Translations under genes and position numbers: made by a program
The notes under the pieces: model-generated
What the model was told of the DNA's origin: nothing
What the model saw: only the letters and a program-made list of their open reading frames with translations
The model's database searches: none
In this document: positions 24,755-33,476 of the stretch, one piece after another
Layout: each line of letters begins with the position of its first letter
How positions within the stretch are numbered: position 1 is the stretch's first letter
Assembly (NCBI RefSeq): GCF_003944765.1
Contig: NZ_RWIU01000003.1
Span: 62,001-126,000 of the forward strand
Reading direction: 5' to 3'
Length of the DNA stretch: 64,000 bases
DNA from: Hymenobacter perfusus
GTDB taxonomy: Bacteria > Bacteroidota > Bacteroidia > Cytophagales > Hymenobacteraceae

Positions 24755-25483
24755 ATGAACATCGGAATCATTGGCGCCGGCCACATCGGCAGCGCCCTGG
24801 GCGTACGGCTCACCAGCCTTGGCCATTCGGTTTACATTGCCAACTCCCGCGGCCCCGAAACGCTCAAGGATGTGGCCCAGAAAACCGGCGCTACGCCCGT
24901 TACGGCCGAGGAAGCTGCCCAGCGCGGCACCGACCTCATTGTGGTAACCATCCCGCTCAAGAACATTCCCGACCTGCCCAAGGACCTGTTCGCCAACGTA
25001 CCGGCCGAGGTGCCCGTCATCGACACCAGCAACTACTACCCGCACCTGCGCGACGGGAAAATGCCCGAACTGGAAACCGGCGACCTGACGGAAAGCCAGT
25101 GGGTGCAGCAGCACCTGGGCCGCCCCGTGGTGAAGGTGTTCAACAACATCTACGCCGACCACCTCGAAAATAAAGGCCAGCCCGCCGGCACGCCCGACCG
25201 CATTGCCCTGCCCGTGGCCTCCGACGATGCCGCCGCCAAGCAGAAAGTAATGGCCGTGGTCGACGAACTCGGCTTCGACGCCGTGGACGACGGCACCCTG
25301 GCCCAGTCGTGGCGCCAGCAGCCTGGCACCCCATCCTACGGCGCCGATATGCCCGCTGATAAGCTGCGCGAACATTTCGAGAGCCTCGGCACCAAGCGCA
25401 CCGAAGCCCAGCACGCCGAATACCTGGCCAACCACGCCAAGACGGAGCAGCAGATGGAGGCCCAGGGCATCAAGCTGAAATAG
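24755..25483 (+). CDS. NADPH-dependent oxidoreductase, F420-reductase (FNO-like) family
   Basis: The 242-residue protein starts with a dinucleotide-binding loop, MNIGIIGAGHIGSALG, followed by VYIANSRGPETLKDV, typical of the FNO/NADP-oxidoreductase coenzyme F420-dependent family. DLIVVTIPLKNIPDLPKDL, DTSNYYPHLRDG and VVKVFNNIYADHLENKG match family positions. Bacteroidota usually lack F420, so the true cofactor partner is unclear. It lies downstream of the AT-rich gene and upstream of a family B-like repeat. The spacer 24535-24754 contains the AT-rich island's right end and no gene. Confidence 0.85.
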   Translation: MNIGIIGAGHIGSALGVRLTSLGHSVYIANSRGPETLKDVAQKTGATPVTAEEAAQRGTDLIVVTIPLKNIPDLPKDLFANVPAEVPVIDTSNYYPHLRDGKMPELETGDLTESQWVQQHLGRPVVKVFNNIYADHLENKGQPAGTPDRIALPVASDDAAAKQKVMAVVDELGFDAVDDGTLAQSWRQQPGTPSYGADMPADKLREHFESLGTKRTEAQHAEYLANHAKTEQQMEAQGIKLK

Positions 25484-25509
25484 CCAACAGCCTAAAGCCT
25501 TTCCGGAGC

Positions 25510-25613
25510 CGCCGCACAGTAGCGCGAACTCTGTAGTTCGCGTCTCCGAGCCGTTTGGATAGTGCCATCGGTGCAGTAGCGCGAACTCCACAGTTCGCGC
25601 TACTGCACGGCGG
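25510..25613. repeat. palindromic repeat with GCGCGAACT...AGTTCGCG arms
   Basis: The left part CAGTAGCGCGAACTCTGTAG..TTCGCG and right part CGCGAACTCCACAGTTCGCG..CTACTG form nested hairpins, with outer CCGC/GCGG ends. This is a separate sequence family from A and B but has the same paired-hairpin design. It follows the 24755 gene directly. Confidence 0.7.
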
Positions 25614-25754
25614 TTTCGGCTGCCGGGGCACGCAAGTGCCGCAACAAACTGCAAAGTGTCGCCTCAGGAAACTGGGGCGGCATTTTTCGTTTCAGGTGAT
25701 TCGCACGCAAGCACCCGTTTCAACCCCTGCGCGGATCTGCGCGTATCCGCACGT

Positions 25755-26171
25755 ATGCATCCAATCGTGCCCTGGCTTCCGCTGCTGTTTCTGCCCGTTT
25801 TCGGGGCCTTCTGGTGTCTGGTGGTCTTCATGATATCCCGCATGGGCTGGAGCCGCCTGGCCGAAGCGTATGCCGTAGCAGAAGTTCCCGCCACCGTACA
25901 TCGGCAGACGCTGATGTATCTGCGCATCGGGGTGGCGAAGTACAACAATGCCGCCCGCATGGGCCTGACGCCCCAAGGCCTGTACCTGAGCACCTGGAAA
26001 ATCTTCTTTGTGGGGCACCCGCCGCTGTTCATTCCCTGGTCGGCCTTCGGGCCGGTGCAGGAAGAGACGTTTCTGTGGGCGAAAACCTACACCACCCACA
26101 TCAGCGGCCCCGGCGGAGCCGTCCGCTTCCAGTTCACCAGCGACCAGCTGCGGGCCGCGCTGCCGGACTAG
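25755..26171 (+). CDS. hypothetical membrane-anchored protein
   Basis: The product is 138 residues from MHPIVPWLPLLFLPVFGAFW, which forms one N-terminal membrane helix (~3-28). The soluble remainder contains RIGVAKYNNAARMGLTPQGLYLS, FFVGHPPLFIPWSAF and a beta-rich tail. The GLTPQGLYLSTWKIFF...HPPLFIPWSAF pattern recurs in small Bacteroidota proteins with a PH-like fold; the function is unknown. An in-frame start at 25656 would add 33 residues from within repeat-derived sequence and is disfavoured. The stop codon abuts a family B-like repeat. Confidence 0.65.
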   Translation: MHPIVPWLPLLFLPVFGAFWCLVVFMISRMGWSRLAEAYAVAEVPATVHRQTLMYLRIGVAKYNNAARMGLTPQGLYLSTWKIFFVGHPPLFIPWSAFGPVQEETFLWAKTYTTHISGPGGAVRFQFTSDQLRAALPD

Positions 26172-26256
26172 AGACGCGTGATTGAGCGCCCGGAATGGCA
26201 ACGCTCAACCATGAAAACGTCAGTAACTACGAGACGCGAAGGGTCGCGTCGTCACG
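26170..26256. repeat. degenerate family B repeat
   Basis: TAGAGACGCGTGATTGAGCG and GCTCAACCATG are followed by ACTACGAGACGCGAAGGGTCGCGTC. Arms resemble the 17172 and 45251 elements but are diverged. It fills the gap between two convergent genes. Confidence 0.55.
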
Positions 26257-26260
26257 TCCC

Positions 26261-27241
26261 TCAGATGGCTTGCGCTAGTAGCTCGCGTATCTGCGTGTAG
26301 CGGATGTCCGGATAGCGGGCGTTGTCCAGGGGCTCCGCCAGCTTGGCTTGGCCGCTGAGCATGTTGTGCATATACTGCATACCCTGCCAGGGCGGGAATA
26401 CCTCATTTTCGGCGGGTGCCAGGGCGCGGGTTACCTTAATCATACCGGCCAGAAAACCCAGCCCACCCACGCGCAGCAGCTTGAACGGCTGACCAAACGC
26501 CGCACTGGCTTCGGCCCCCAGTTCCCGGATACTGGCCACCTCACCGGCTACCCGCAGGTAGCGCGGGGTATTGGTATCAAGGGCAGCGGCGGCGGTAAAG
26601 TCGGCCGTATCCACCATCGTGGTGAAATCCAGCGGCTGGTCGGCGTCGCCCCAGTACACAATGCGCCGGATGCCCGGCTGCACCAGCGGTGCCTGGCCCT
26701 TCAGCAAATCCATGAACATGCCGTTGAGAATGGACGTGGCCCGGATGGGCGCGGCATCGAGCCGGCGCTGAAATTCCCGGCGCAAATCGAAGTTCCGGTT
26801 GGAGCCTTCGGGAAGTGTGGTAAAATCAGCGGAGAAGTCGGAGGGAATGAAGCGCGGGACACCCGCCGCTACGGCCGCTTCGAGCAGGCGGGTCTGCGTG
26901 TCCACAATACTATCGCGCAGCCCTGAAAGAGCCGATACCACGCAGGTCGCGCCGGCACAGGCCCGGGTGAGGTCGGCTGCGCTGTTGAAGTTCGTCTCCA
27001 TTACTTCTACTCCCTGCATTCGCAGTGATTCTGTTTCGGCTTTTCGGCCGGATCCTGGCCGAACCAAGGCCCGAACGGTGGCACCTCGTCGGCGCAAATG
27101 ATGGGCAATCAGCAGGCCCAGGCCACCGGTGGCACCCGCCAGCACAATGGTGGCGGCAGTAGGAGCGGGGGTAGAAGTCGAAGGCAATCCGTGTTCAGAA
27201 GCAGCAGGTAGCATAATAGGCCGGTTAGTCGTATCCCCCAT
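26261..27241 (-). CDS. NmrA-like NAD(P)-binding reductase (isoflavone/aromatic alcohol reductase type)
   Basis: The 326-residue protein has an N-terminal polar extension (~28 residues), then the Rossmann segment IVLAGATGGLGLLIAHHL and VRALVRPGSGRKAE, consistent with an NADPH-binding atypical SDR. TCVVSALSGLRDSIVDTQ and VPRFIPSDFSADF follow as in NmrA/isoflavone-reductase-like proteins. No SDR catalytic Tyr-Lys pair is obvious, as in NmrA-type members, so it may reduce small aromatic substrates or sense redox state. It is convergent with the 25755 gene and followed by the GT4 gene in the same direction. Confidence 0.85.
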   Translation of the reverse strand: MGDTTNRPIMLPAASEHGLPSTSTPAPTAATIVLAGATGGLGLLIAHHLRRRGATVRALVRPGSGRKAETESLRMQGVEVMETNFNSAADLTRACAGATCVVSALSGLRDSIVDTQTRLLEAAVAAGVPRFIPSDFSADFTTLPEGSNRNFDLRREFQRRLDAAPIRATSILNGMFMDLLKGQAPLVQPGIRRIVYWGDADQPLDFTTMVDTADFTAAAALDTNTPRYLRVAGEVASIRELGAEASAAFGQPFKLLRVGGLGFLAGMIKVTRALAPAENEVFPPWQGMQYMHNMLSGQAKLAEPLDNARYPDIRYTQIRELLAQAI

Positions 27242-27338
27242 ACGGCTACCCGGCCTACCAGTTCGACTTAAAGCAGTTGGTGAGCGTGGTTTAGCCGCTT
27301 CCTCAGCATTCCACGCTGCCGTCTATTTGCCTTCCCCA

Positions 27339-28568
27339 CTAAAAATTCTGGTTGCCTGCAAGCTGATAGGTGCGGGACCAGCGGGGCACGAAAGCTGCGG
27401 CGGCCGGCATAAACCGGTTTTCCAATACGCGCTTCACGCTATAGCCCCAGACGTCCCAGTTCAGACGCTGCTCAAAAAGCTGGCGCGAGGAAGCACACAG
27501 CCGGGCGTACCGCGCCGGATCCTCGAAGATGGGCTTGATGGCGGCAGCAAACTCCCGGCCCCGGGCTGCCAGACTGAGCCGGTAGCCGTTCACGCCCTCC
27601 TCCACAAATTCGGCTATGCCGCCGGTATCAGTCGTGAAGGAAGGCAGCCCGAAGGCACTAGCCTCGCAGAAGACAATGGCGGCGCACTCCGCCCGGGTGG
27701 GCAGCAGGAAGAAATCAGCGGCCAGATATAGGTTATCCAGTTGCTCCCGCTGCTGCGGGTCGTTCTTATCCAGAAACGGAATAACCGTCAGGTTCTCATG
27801 CTCAAAACCGGTTGGCGGCACACAGCCGCAAATGGTCAGATGGGCGTCAATCCCTGACTGGCGCAGCTCCAGCAACGTTTCGAAAGCTATTTCGCCGCCC
27901 TTGCGTCCCCATTCTACCCCCACAAAAAGCAGATGGCAAGTTGAAGTGCGCTTAGGCTGCAGCACAGTAGCGCGGGGTAATACCTGCGCCATGTTAGCTC
28001 CAAAAGGCTGCACTAAGACGTTGCGCCGAGTTGCCCCAAAATCCTGCACGGCCGACTGCGCCGCCCAGCGCGAGGAAAATAGCAGTAAGCTAGCCTTGTT
28101 AATGGCCCGCTGCTCGATGTGCGCCAGCTCCCGCTTGGATACGGGCAGCAGGTTGGAGAGGCCCGCGTAGTAATCAATCAGCTGCGTGATAGTCGAGTCG
28201 CCGCAGTACACAATCGGAATATTGGTGCGCAGGTAGGCTAGCTCAGTGTACGCAGCCGGCGCAAAAATTACATCGAAGCGGCGGCCCTGGAGCCGCGCCC
28301 CAAAAATGAGCCCATAGATTTTAGAAACCAGCACGCTGATGCTGTAATGGTAGCGCTTACCACCCGTCAGCCACCCGATAACCTTGTTCAGCCGGTCGCC
28401 CAGCGCAAACAGGTAGCGGAGCGAAACCGGCCCCAGGTATTCCACATCGCCCACATGCTTTTCTAAGGTCTGGCCCAGCATGTAGTGCAGCCCCGACCAA
28501 GCGCGTCGGTCGTGCGGGTTGGTGGCGGTAAGAAAGGCAATGCGCAGGCGTCGGGGTTGTGGCGTCAT
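27339..28568 (-). CDS. glycosyltransferase family 4-like protein
   Basis: The 409-residue product (start MTPQPRRLRIAFLTATNPHD) has a GT-B fold. The N-terminal half contains FDVIFAPAAYTELAYL and a possible UDP-sugar-like domain. The C-terminal half has LLFVGVEWGRKGGEIAFETL (nucleotide-binding strand-loop), ICGCVPPTGF, ADFFLLPTRAECAAIVFCEA with the E-x7-E-type donor-binding segment, and GLPSFTTDTGGIAEFV. It probably makes cell-surface or secreted glycans. Codons upstream of 28568 would add an unrelated peptide, so this ATG is chosen. It is monocistronic, with a gene-poor stretch upstream. Confidence 0.88.
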   Translation of the reverse strand: MTPQPRRLRIAFLTATNPHDRRAWSGLHYMLGQTLEKHVGDVEYLGPVSLRYLFALGDRLNKVIGWLTGGKRYHYSISVLVSKIYGLIFGARLQGRRFDVIFAPAAYTELAYLRTNIPIVYCGDSTITQLIDYYAGLSNLLPVSKRELAHIEQRAINKASLLLFSSRWAAQSAVQDFGATRRNVLVQPFGANMAQVLPRATVLQPKRTSTCHLLFVGVEWGRKGGEIAFETLLELRQSGIDAHLTICGCVPPTGFEHENLTVIPFLDKNDPQQREQLDNLYLAADFFLLPTRAECAAIVFCEASAFGLPSFTTDTGGIAEFVEEGVNGYRLSLAARGREFAAAIKPIFEDPARYARLCASSRQLFEQRLNWDVWGYSVKRVLENRFMPAAAAFVPRWSRTYQLAGNQNF

Positions 28569-29168
28569 ACAACAGGAGCAGTAAAGAGGTAAACTAAAAG
28601 CGTTGGTAGGAGCCGAAATTCTAAGCCAACTGCCACACCCGGCCGCCCCGACAACTGCCGGACACGGCCGCACTAAAGCGTACTACACTACCCAAATGCT
28701 CATTTTCACCAACAGAACCCGGTTATCCGGGCCTGCTGCCGTAACGTCAGCACACAGGGCTACTTTGTTCTTGCGTAAAGCTCTTTATCCATTCCACTTC
28801 TGGGGCTTCTGATGTCTTACTCTAGAGAATGTAAGCACACCCAATGGTTCTTCCTCATCTACTGCCTGCCACGCGTTTGGGGATAACGCGGGTAAGCAAA
28901 TCCTGGCGTATGTGGGACTACGCGCGCAGCTATTTCCGGAGTCAATTTACAGGCTGCCGCGGAAAAACAAGCGTTTCCGGACATCTGCTGCTGCCCGGCC
29001 TGTTGCTATGCCTGAGCTTGGTAACTGCTTGATAGCAAGCTCAGGCGCTGTTGCCGTACTATAACAGGTGGCGGATAAAACCACGATAAACACTGCAAAA
29101 TCCCCGAAAATGCACGAGTATCCTGCCTGACGTGATGATGCCCCAAAATGGGAAAATGGAGGGAGTAT
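28569..29168. other. gene-poor stretch without convincing coding sequence
   Basis: No ORF here has a recognisable product. The longest plus-strand frame (28844-29032) is basic, then ends in a hydrophobic run (HLLLPGLLLCLSLV), which is not convincing as a gene. The stretch contains one 11-bp hairpin (29010-29046) and turns more AT-rich towards 29.1 kb. Confidence 0.5.
29010..29046. other. perfect 11-bp hairpin GCCTGAGCTTG / CAAGCTCAGGC
   Basis: Arms 29010-29020 and 29036-29046 are exact complements around a 15-nt loop. No T run follows on either strand, so it is not an obvious terminator. Confidence 0.5.
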
Positions 29169-29345
29169 ATGACGATAAAAAAGGGAAAAATATTTTTTGT
29201 TATAATCTCAAAAGGCCAGCTTTTTAGCTGGGTGAGTGGTCAGAAAGTAGGCTCCAGCAGTTCCTGGATTCTTGTTAATGGCATACCCATTATATGGGAG
29301 TATACCGGGTTAATCAGGAGCATTACGGGCCAGAGTCGAAAATAA
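29169..29345 (+). CDS. possible 58-residue small protein
   Basis: The ATG at 29169 is preceded by GGAGGGAGTAT, an unusually clear Shine-Dalgarno for this genome. The product starts MTIKKGKIFFVIISKGQLFS, followed by GSSSSWILVNGIPIIWEYTG. No family is recognised. A TTGTTATAAT box lies within the ORF itself. The evidence is only the ribosome-binding site and AT-shifted composition. Confidence 0.25.
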   Translation: MTIKKGKIFFVIISKGQLFSWVSGQKVGSSSSWILVNGIPIIWEYTGLIRSITGQSRK

Positions 29346-29447
29346 AGCCTACCTTTACATCGTCAAAGGCAAATCGTCTCGTGTCACTATCTTAATTCAG
29401 CTTATTGAATTAACTATAGGGTTCCGCTGCAGCTTGCTTCATCATCC

Positions 29448-29460
29448 ATCACCTCCTTTT
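29448..29460 (+). promoter_or_regulatory. anti-Shine-Dalgarno-like sequence ATCACCTCCTTTT in the cspA leader
   Basis: The 13-nt ATCACCTCCTTTT is the same sense as the conserved 3' tail of 16S rRNA (ATCACCTCCTTT) and ends 7 nt before the cspA ATG, where a Shine-Dalgarno would normally be. It cannot pair with the ribosome's own tail. It could pair with a Shine-Dalgarno elsewhere or mimic the tail. No -7 element is certain; TACCTTTA (29350-29357) is a candidate, giving a leader of about 100 nt. Confidence 0.7.
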
Positions 29461-29467
29461 AAGCATC

Positions 29468-29659
29468 ATGCAGACGGGAACCGTAAAATTTTTCAATGAA
29501 ACCAAAGGGTTTGGTTTCATCAACAACGCCGAAACCGGCGAAGACATCTTCGTACACGTAACCGGCCTCATTGACGAAATCCGCGACAATGACAAGGTAG
29601 AATTCGAAGTGGAGCAGGGCCGCAAGGGCCTGAACGCTGTGAAAGTGCGTCGCGCTTAG
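29468..29659 (+). CDS. cspA: cold-shock protein
   Basis: The 63-residue single CSD protein has RNP1-like KGFGFI (~13-18) and RNP2-like DIFVHV (~26-31). It is an RNA chaperone that keeps mRNA single-stranded at low temperature. The start and length are canonical (MQTGTVKFFNETKGFGFIN). The AT-rich leader and the anti-SD-like sequence 7 nt upstream suggest post-transcriptional control. A strong terminator follows 22 nt after the stop, so it is monocistronic. Confidence 0.95.
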   Translation: MQTGTVKFFNETKGFGFINNAETGEDIFVHVTGLIDEIRDNDKVEFEVEQGRKGLNAVKVRRA

Positions 29660-29680
29660 TACAGCCCGCTTTGTAGCTGA

Positions 29681-29716
29681 AAAGAGGCTTCTCCGCATGG
29701 AGAAGCCTCTTTTTTT
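29681..29716 (+). terminator. rho-independent terminator of cspA
   Basis: AAAGAGGCTTCTCC (29681-29694) and GGAGAAGCCTCTTT (29699-29712) form a 14-bp stem with a GCAT loop, followed by T residues. Confidence 0.92.
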
Positions 29717-29875
29717 GCCAATGTGCCAACAGCTCAGGCCTTGGGGATGGGGCAGAATGGCTGCCAGTGGGGCAGTGGTGCCTGTCCGGATAAAAGGAGC
29801 TTAGCTGTAAGTGATTGGAAAAGCAGAAGTTCCGGGTGTTTATTTGTGTTCCCAACTTCTCCCACCCATCTACCC

Positions 29876-30814
29876 ATGCAAGCCACTACTTCCGTTTTTA
29901 TGGTGCGGCCCACGCGGTTCACCTTCAATACCGAAACGGCTCATTCCAACCATTTTCAGGGATTTATGGCCGGGCTCGATGACAGCGCCATTCAGGCCCG
30001 CGCTTTCGAGGAGTTTGATGCAATGGTAGCCCGGCTGCGGGGCCATGGGGTGCAGGTGCTGGTGTTTGAGGATACTGCGGAGCCCCACACTCCCGACGCG
30101 GTATTTCCCAACAATTGGGGTACTTTTCATCCCGATGGCCGAGCCTTGCTCTATCCAATGTGCGCCCCAAACCGCCGCGCCGAACGGCGGCCTGATATTC
30201 TGGAGGTGCTGGGGCAGCAGTTTTCTCTGCGGGAAGTAGTGGATTTATCGAGCCATGAGCAGCAGGGACGGTTTCTGGAGGGAACCGGCAGCATCATTTT
30301 CGACCACCTTCACCATGTGGCCTATGCCTGTCTCTCGGCGCGTACGGAACAGACACTGTTTGCGGACGTATGCACCCGTCTTCTTGGCTATCGGCCTGTG
30401 GCTTTTCATGCCTACGATGCGTTGCGGCAGGAAATCTACCATACCAACGTGATGATGTGCGTCGGAACGGAATTCGCGGTGATTTGCCTGGAAAGTATTA
30501 CCGATACAGCCGAGCGGACTGCAGTGGTAACCTCGCTCACGGGCACGGGCCACGAAATCATTGCCATCAGTCTGGAGCAGGTGGCGCGCTTTGCCGGGAA
30601 TATGCTGGAGTTGCGCTCAGCGGCTGGAACGACGCTGCTGGCCATGTCGCAGAGTGCGTATGATGCTCTGACACCCGCGCAGCGCCACGTCCTCGGCCAG
30701 TATGCCGAGCTACTGCCGCTGGCTATTCCAACCATTGAAACCATTGGTGGCGGCAGTGCCCGCTGCATGCTGGCGGAAGTGTTTCTACCAGCCACTGCAC
30801 AGGCCGCAGTATAA
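29876..30814 (+). CDS. ctlX: citrulline utilisation hydrolase type, arginine deiminase-related protein
   Basis: The 312-residue protein belongs to the amidinotransferase/arginine deiminase superfamily, CtlX branch. Visible are the VRPTRFTFNTET entry strand, DAVFPNNWGTFHPDG, the FLEGTGSIIFDH segment, YHTNVMMCVG with a catalytic His, and the C-terminal GGGSARCMLAEVF with the likely nucleophile Cys. CtlX acts in citrulline/arginine use; the exact reaction is inferred from the family. The start MQATTSVFM matches family length; an upstream frame reaching 29723 overlaps the cspA terminator region. A 33-bp inverted repeat follows the stop. Confidence 0.9.
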   Translation: MQATTSVFMVRPTRFTFNTETAHSNHFQGFMAGLDDSAIQARAFEEFDAMVARLRGHGVQVLVFEDTAEPHTPDAVFPNNWGTFHPDGRALLYPMCAPNRRAERRPDILEVLGQQFSLREVVDLSSHEQQGRFLEGTGSIIFDHLHHVAYACLSARTEQTLFADVCTRLLGYRPVAFHAYDALRQEIYHTNVMMCVGTEFAVICLESITDTAERTAVVTSLTGTGHEIIAISLEQVARFAGNMLELRSAAGTTLLAMSQSAYDALTPAQRHVLGQYAELLPLAIPTIETIGGGSARCMLAEVFLPATAQAAV

Positions 30815-30818
30815 ATAA

Positions 30819-30887
30819 CGGGCCTTATACGGCAGAAGCGCCCCGCTGAACAAGGTTCAGCGGGGCGCTTCTGCCGTATAAGGCCCG
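30819..30887. terminator. 33-bp perfect inverted repeat between convergent ctlX and mqo
   Basis: The arm 30819-30851 (CGGGCCTTATACGGCAGAAG...) is the exact reverse complement of 30855-30887, with a 3-nt AAG loop. It lies 4 nt after the ctlX stop and 15 nt before the mqo stop. There is no T tract on either strand, and the stem is far longer than ordinary terminators. A bidirectional termination role is likely, but this is an inference. Confidence 0.5.
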
Positions 30888-30902
30888 GATGGAAGCTACC
30901 GG

Positions 30903-32423
30903 CTACTGCTGAGCGGGGGCATTTTCGTCCAGCCCCAGAACGGCACTGGTGTGGGCGCGGAGCTGCGCTACTAGTTGCGGCTCATCATTGAGATTTTTGC
31001 CGAAAGAAGGAATCATTTCGCGCATTTTGTCCTGCCAGGCTGGTGTGCGGGCGCTTTCGGCAAAGCACCGCTGCACCAAGCCCACCATAATGCTCACGGC
31101 CGTGGAAGCACCCGGCGAAGCGCCTAGCAGGGCCGCAATGGAACCGTCGGCGGCGGCTACTACCTCGGTGCCGAATTCCAGTACGCCGCCTTCCTTCGCG
31201 TCCTTCTTGATAACCTGCACGCGCTGGCCGGCCGTTTCCAGCTGCCAGTCTTCGCCTCGCGCTTCGGGCAGGTATTCGCGCAGGGCCGCCAGCCGGTCTT
31301 CCGGCGACTGCCTGACTTGGTTGATCAGGTATTTGGTGAGCGGCATGTTCTTGAGGCCCGCAATAATCATGGGGCGCATGTTGCTGAGCTTCACCGACAG
31401 CGGTAAATCGAGGTAGGAACCCTGCTTGAGGAACTTGGTGCTGAAACCGGCATACGGGCCGAATAACAGCTCCTGTTTCTCGTTGATTACCCGCGTATCG
31501 AGGTGGGGTACCGACATGGGAGGGGAGCCCACGGATGCTTTGCCGTACACTTTGGTGTGGTGCCGGGCAATGACTTCGGGGTTGATGCACTTGAGCCATT
31601 GGCCGCTCACGGGGAAGCCGCCAAACCCCTGACCTTCCGGAATTTCAGACTTAATGAGCAGCGGCAGCGACCCGCCTCCGGCCCCGATAAATACGAACGG
31701 CGCCCGGATTTTCACTTTCGCGTCGGTAGTCAGGTCCCGGGCTTTCACGCTCCATTGGCCGTCGTCCTTACGTTTGAGACCCTCCACGTCGTGGTGGAAG
31801 TAGAACGAAACGCCGGGCTTTTCCTGCAGCAGCGTGAACATGCCCCGGGTGAGGGAGCCGAAGTTGACATCGGTGCCCAGGTCCATGCGGGTGGCGGCCA
31901 CGGGCTGCTGCGGGTCGCGGCCATCCATTACCAGCGGCATCCAGCGGGCCAGTTCGGCGCGGTCCTGACTGAATTTCATGCCCTGGAACAGGGGGGACTG
32001 CACGAGAGCCGCGTGGCGCTTGCGCAGGAAATCCACGTTTTTATCGCCCCACACAAAGCTTAAATGCGGAATGTGGTTGATGAAGCGCGTTACACCCGTG
32101 ACCTGGTACTTCTCCACCAAATAAGCCCAGAACTGCTTCGACTGTTCAAACTGCTCGGCAATTTTGATGGCCTTGCTGATGTCGATGCTGCCGTCGGGCT
32201 TTTCAGGCGTGTAGTTCAGCTCACAAAAGGCCGAGTGGCCGGTGCCGGCGTTGTTCCAGGCGTCGGAGCTTTCGGCGGCAGCCACGTCGAGCCGCTCAAA
32301 AATGGCAATGGTGAGGTCGGGTTGCAACTCCTTAAGCATCAGGCCCAGGGTTGCGCTCATGATTCCAGCTCCAATCAGCACCACATCGGCGGTGAGAGGA
32401 GCAGTACTGTCGGTCGTGCTCAT
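30903..32423 (-). CDS. mqo: malate:quinone oxidoreductase
   Basis: The 506-residue peripheral membrane flavoprotein oxidises malate to oxaloacetate and passes electrons to quinone, a TCA-cycle step. It starts with the FAD-binding ADVVLIGAGIMSATLGLML and has AAAESSDAWNNAGTGHSAFCELNYTP, typical of Mqo. The C-terminal GASPGASTAVSIMVGLVQRCF is also a family signature. Length is normal (~500). It is monocistronic and convergent with ctlX. The spacer 32424-32720 upstream holds no further gene and no clear promoter. Confidence 0.96.
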   Translation of the reverse strand: MSTTDSTAPLTADVVLIGAGIMSATLGLMLKELQPDLTIAIFERLDVAAAESSDAWNNAGTGHSAFCELNYTPEKPDGSIDISKAIKIAEQFEQSKQFWAYLVEKYQVTGVTRFINHIPHLSFVWGDKNVDFLRKRHAALVQSPLFQGMKFSQDRAELARWMPLVMDGRDPQQPVAATRMDLGTDVNFGSLTRGMFTLLQEKPGVSFYFHHDVEGLKRKDDGQWSVKARDLTTDAKVKIRAPFVFIGAGGGSLPLLIKSEIPEGQGFGGFPVSGQWLKCINPEVIARHHTKVYGKASVGSPPMSVPHLDTRVINEKQELLFGPYAGFSTKFLKQGSYLDLPLSVKLSNMRPMIIAGLKNMPLTKYLINQVRQSPEDRLAALREYLPEARGEDWQLETAGQRVQVIKKDAKEGGVLEFGTEVVAAADGSIAALLGASPGASTAVSIMVGLVQRCFAESARTPAWQDKMREMIPSFGKNLNDEPQLVAQLRAHTSAVLGLDENAPAQQ

Positions 32424-32720
32424 GCGTAGTTCAGAATAGGACTTACGAAGTACGGCAGAAAGCAGAAAAGGTGGCCTTTGATGCCGTAGAAATATGCGGT
32501 GACGAACCGATTATAACGCACCAGGCTAGTTTAGCGTCCGACTTTTCCCGCCTGCCGGACAGGCTCGGGTCCGCTCCAGGCTGCGGGTGATGAACTGCTG
32601 AGGTGCTACAACACGCTCATCTCACTAACGCAGAAAAGCTGGTGGCGTATCCTTCCGACCACCTGCTGGTGCTCCCGGAAATAGAGTGTCCCAGCAAGTA
32701 AAGTAGTCCGGCCGACAGGC

Positions 32721-33260
32721 TCAGGCCTGCGGGTGTAGGGCCTGCCACTCGTGGTCCAGCATGCTCATCTCAATCAGGCTCCAATATTCCCCTTCGTAGC
32801 GCAGAATATCACGCGAACAGCCTTCCTGCTGCATGCCTGCCCGGGTATAGGCCCGAATGGCGGCCTCGTTGAAATCATATACGCCCAGATCAATGCGGTG
32901 CAACTGAAGCTGCTCGAAACCGAAGCGCAGGGCCTCCGTCAGCATCCGGCGGGCCAGGCCCCGGCCGCGCTGCTCCGGTGCAATGAACACCCGGCTGATG
33001 CGGGCGGCACTGTTTTTCTGGCTGAGGCTGCCCAGGGAAATGTGGCCGACAACGGTTTCGGTGGTCGTATCTACCGCTTTGAAGATGAACACATCGGACT
33101 CGCCCAGCTGGTTGGTGTCCTGCAGATACCACTCCAGCTTATCGGGGGTGAGGGGGAAGTTGAACATCGGCCCCGACCAGTTCATAAGCAAGTGAGGGGA
33201 GTCGATCCAGGTAATAAGCTGGGTGAAATCGGCAGGGGTAAAATAGTCCAGACGGATCAT
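32721..33260 (-). CDS. GNAT family N-acetyltransferase
   Basis: The product is 179 residues from MIRLDYFTPADFTQLITWID, with the GNAT acetyl-CoA loop IAPEQRGRGLARRMLTEAL (Q/R-x-x-G-x-G/A) and the later RIDLGVYDFNEAAIRAYTRAGM strand-helix. It resembles RimJ/RimL-type acetyltransferases acting on proteins or small amines; the substrate cannot be read. An upstream frame start at 33278 would add six residues only. It is the last minus-strand gene before the divergent catabolic locus. Confidence 0.88.
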   Translation of the reverse strand: MIRLDYFTPADFTQLITWIDSPHLLMNWSGPMFNFPLTPDKLEWYLQDTNQLGESDVFIFKAVDTTTETVVGHISLGSLSQKNSAARISRVFIAPEQRGRGLARRMLTEALRFGFEQLQLHRIDLGVYDFNEAAIRAYTRAGMQQEGCSRDILRYEGEYWSLIEMSMLDHEWQALHPQA

Positions 33261-33476
33261 GCGGGCAACAACGGGCAAACCGGCCGGAAATCACGCAATA
33301 GGCAGATTTCGGGTGGCCTCAGAACTAACGAAGGTACGCACCGTTGAGCTGGTAAACAGCAGCCGGCAATACCTTAATTTGAGGTAAGTACAGGACGAGC
33401 TTTTTCGGGCCGGACAAGGCAGCGCAGGGCAGCCTCAGAGAGCGGGCCGAGCAGTCTGAACGGGCTACAATGGGCC

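Noticed and set aside
28844-29032. 62-codon open frame in the gene-poor stretch
   Set aside because: No family, odd basic-then-hydrophobic composition and no start signal; a hairpin overlaps its end.
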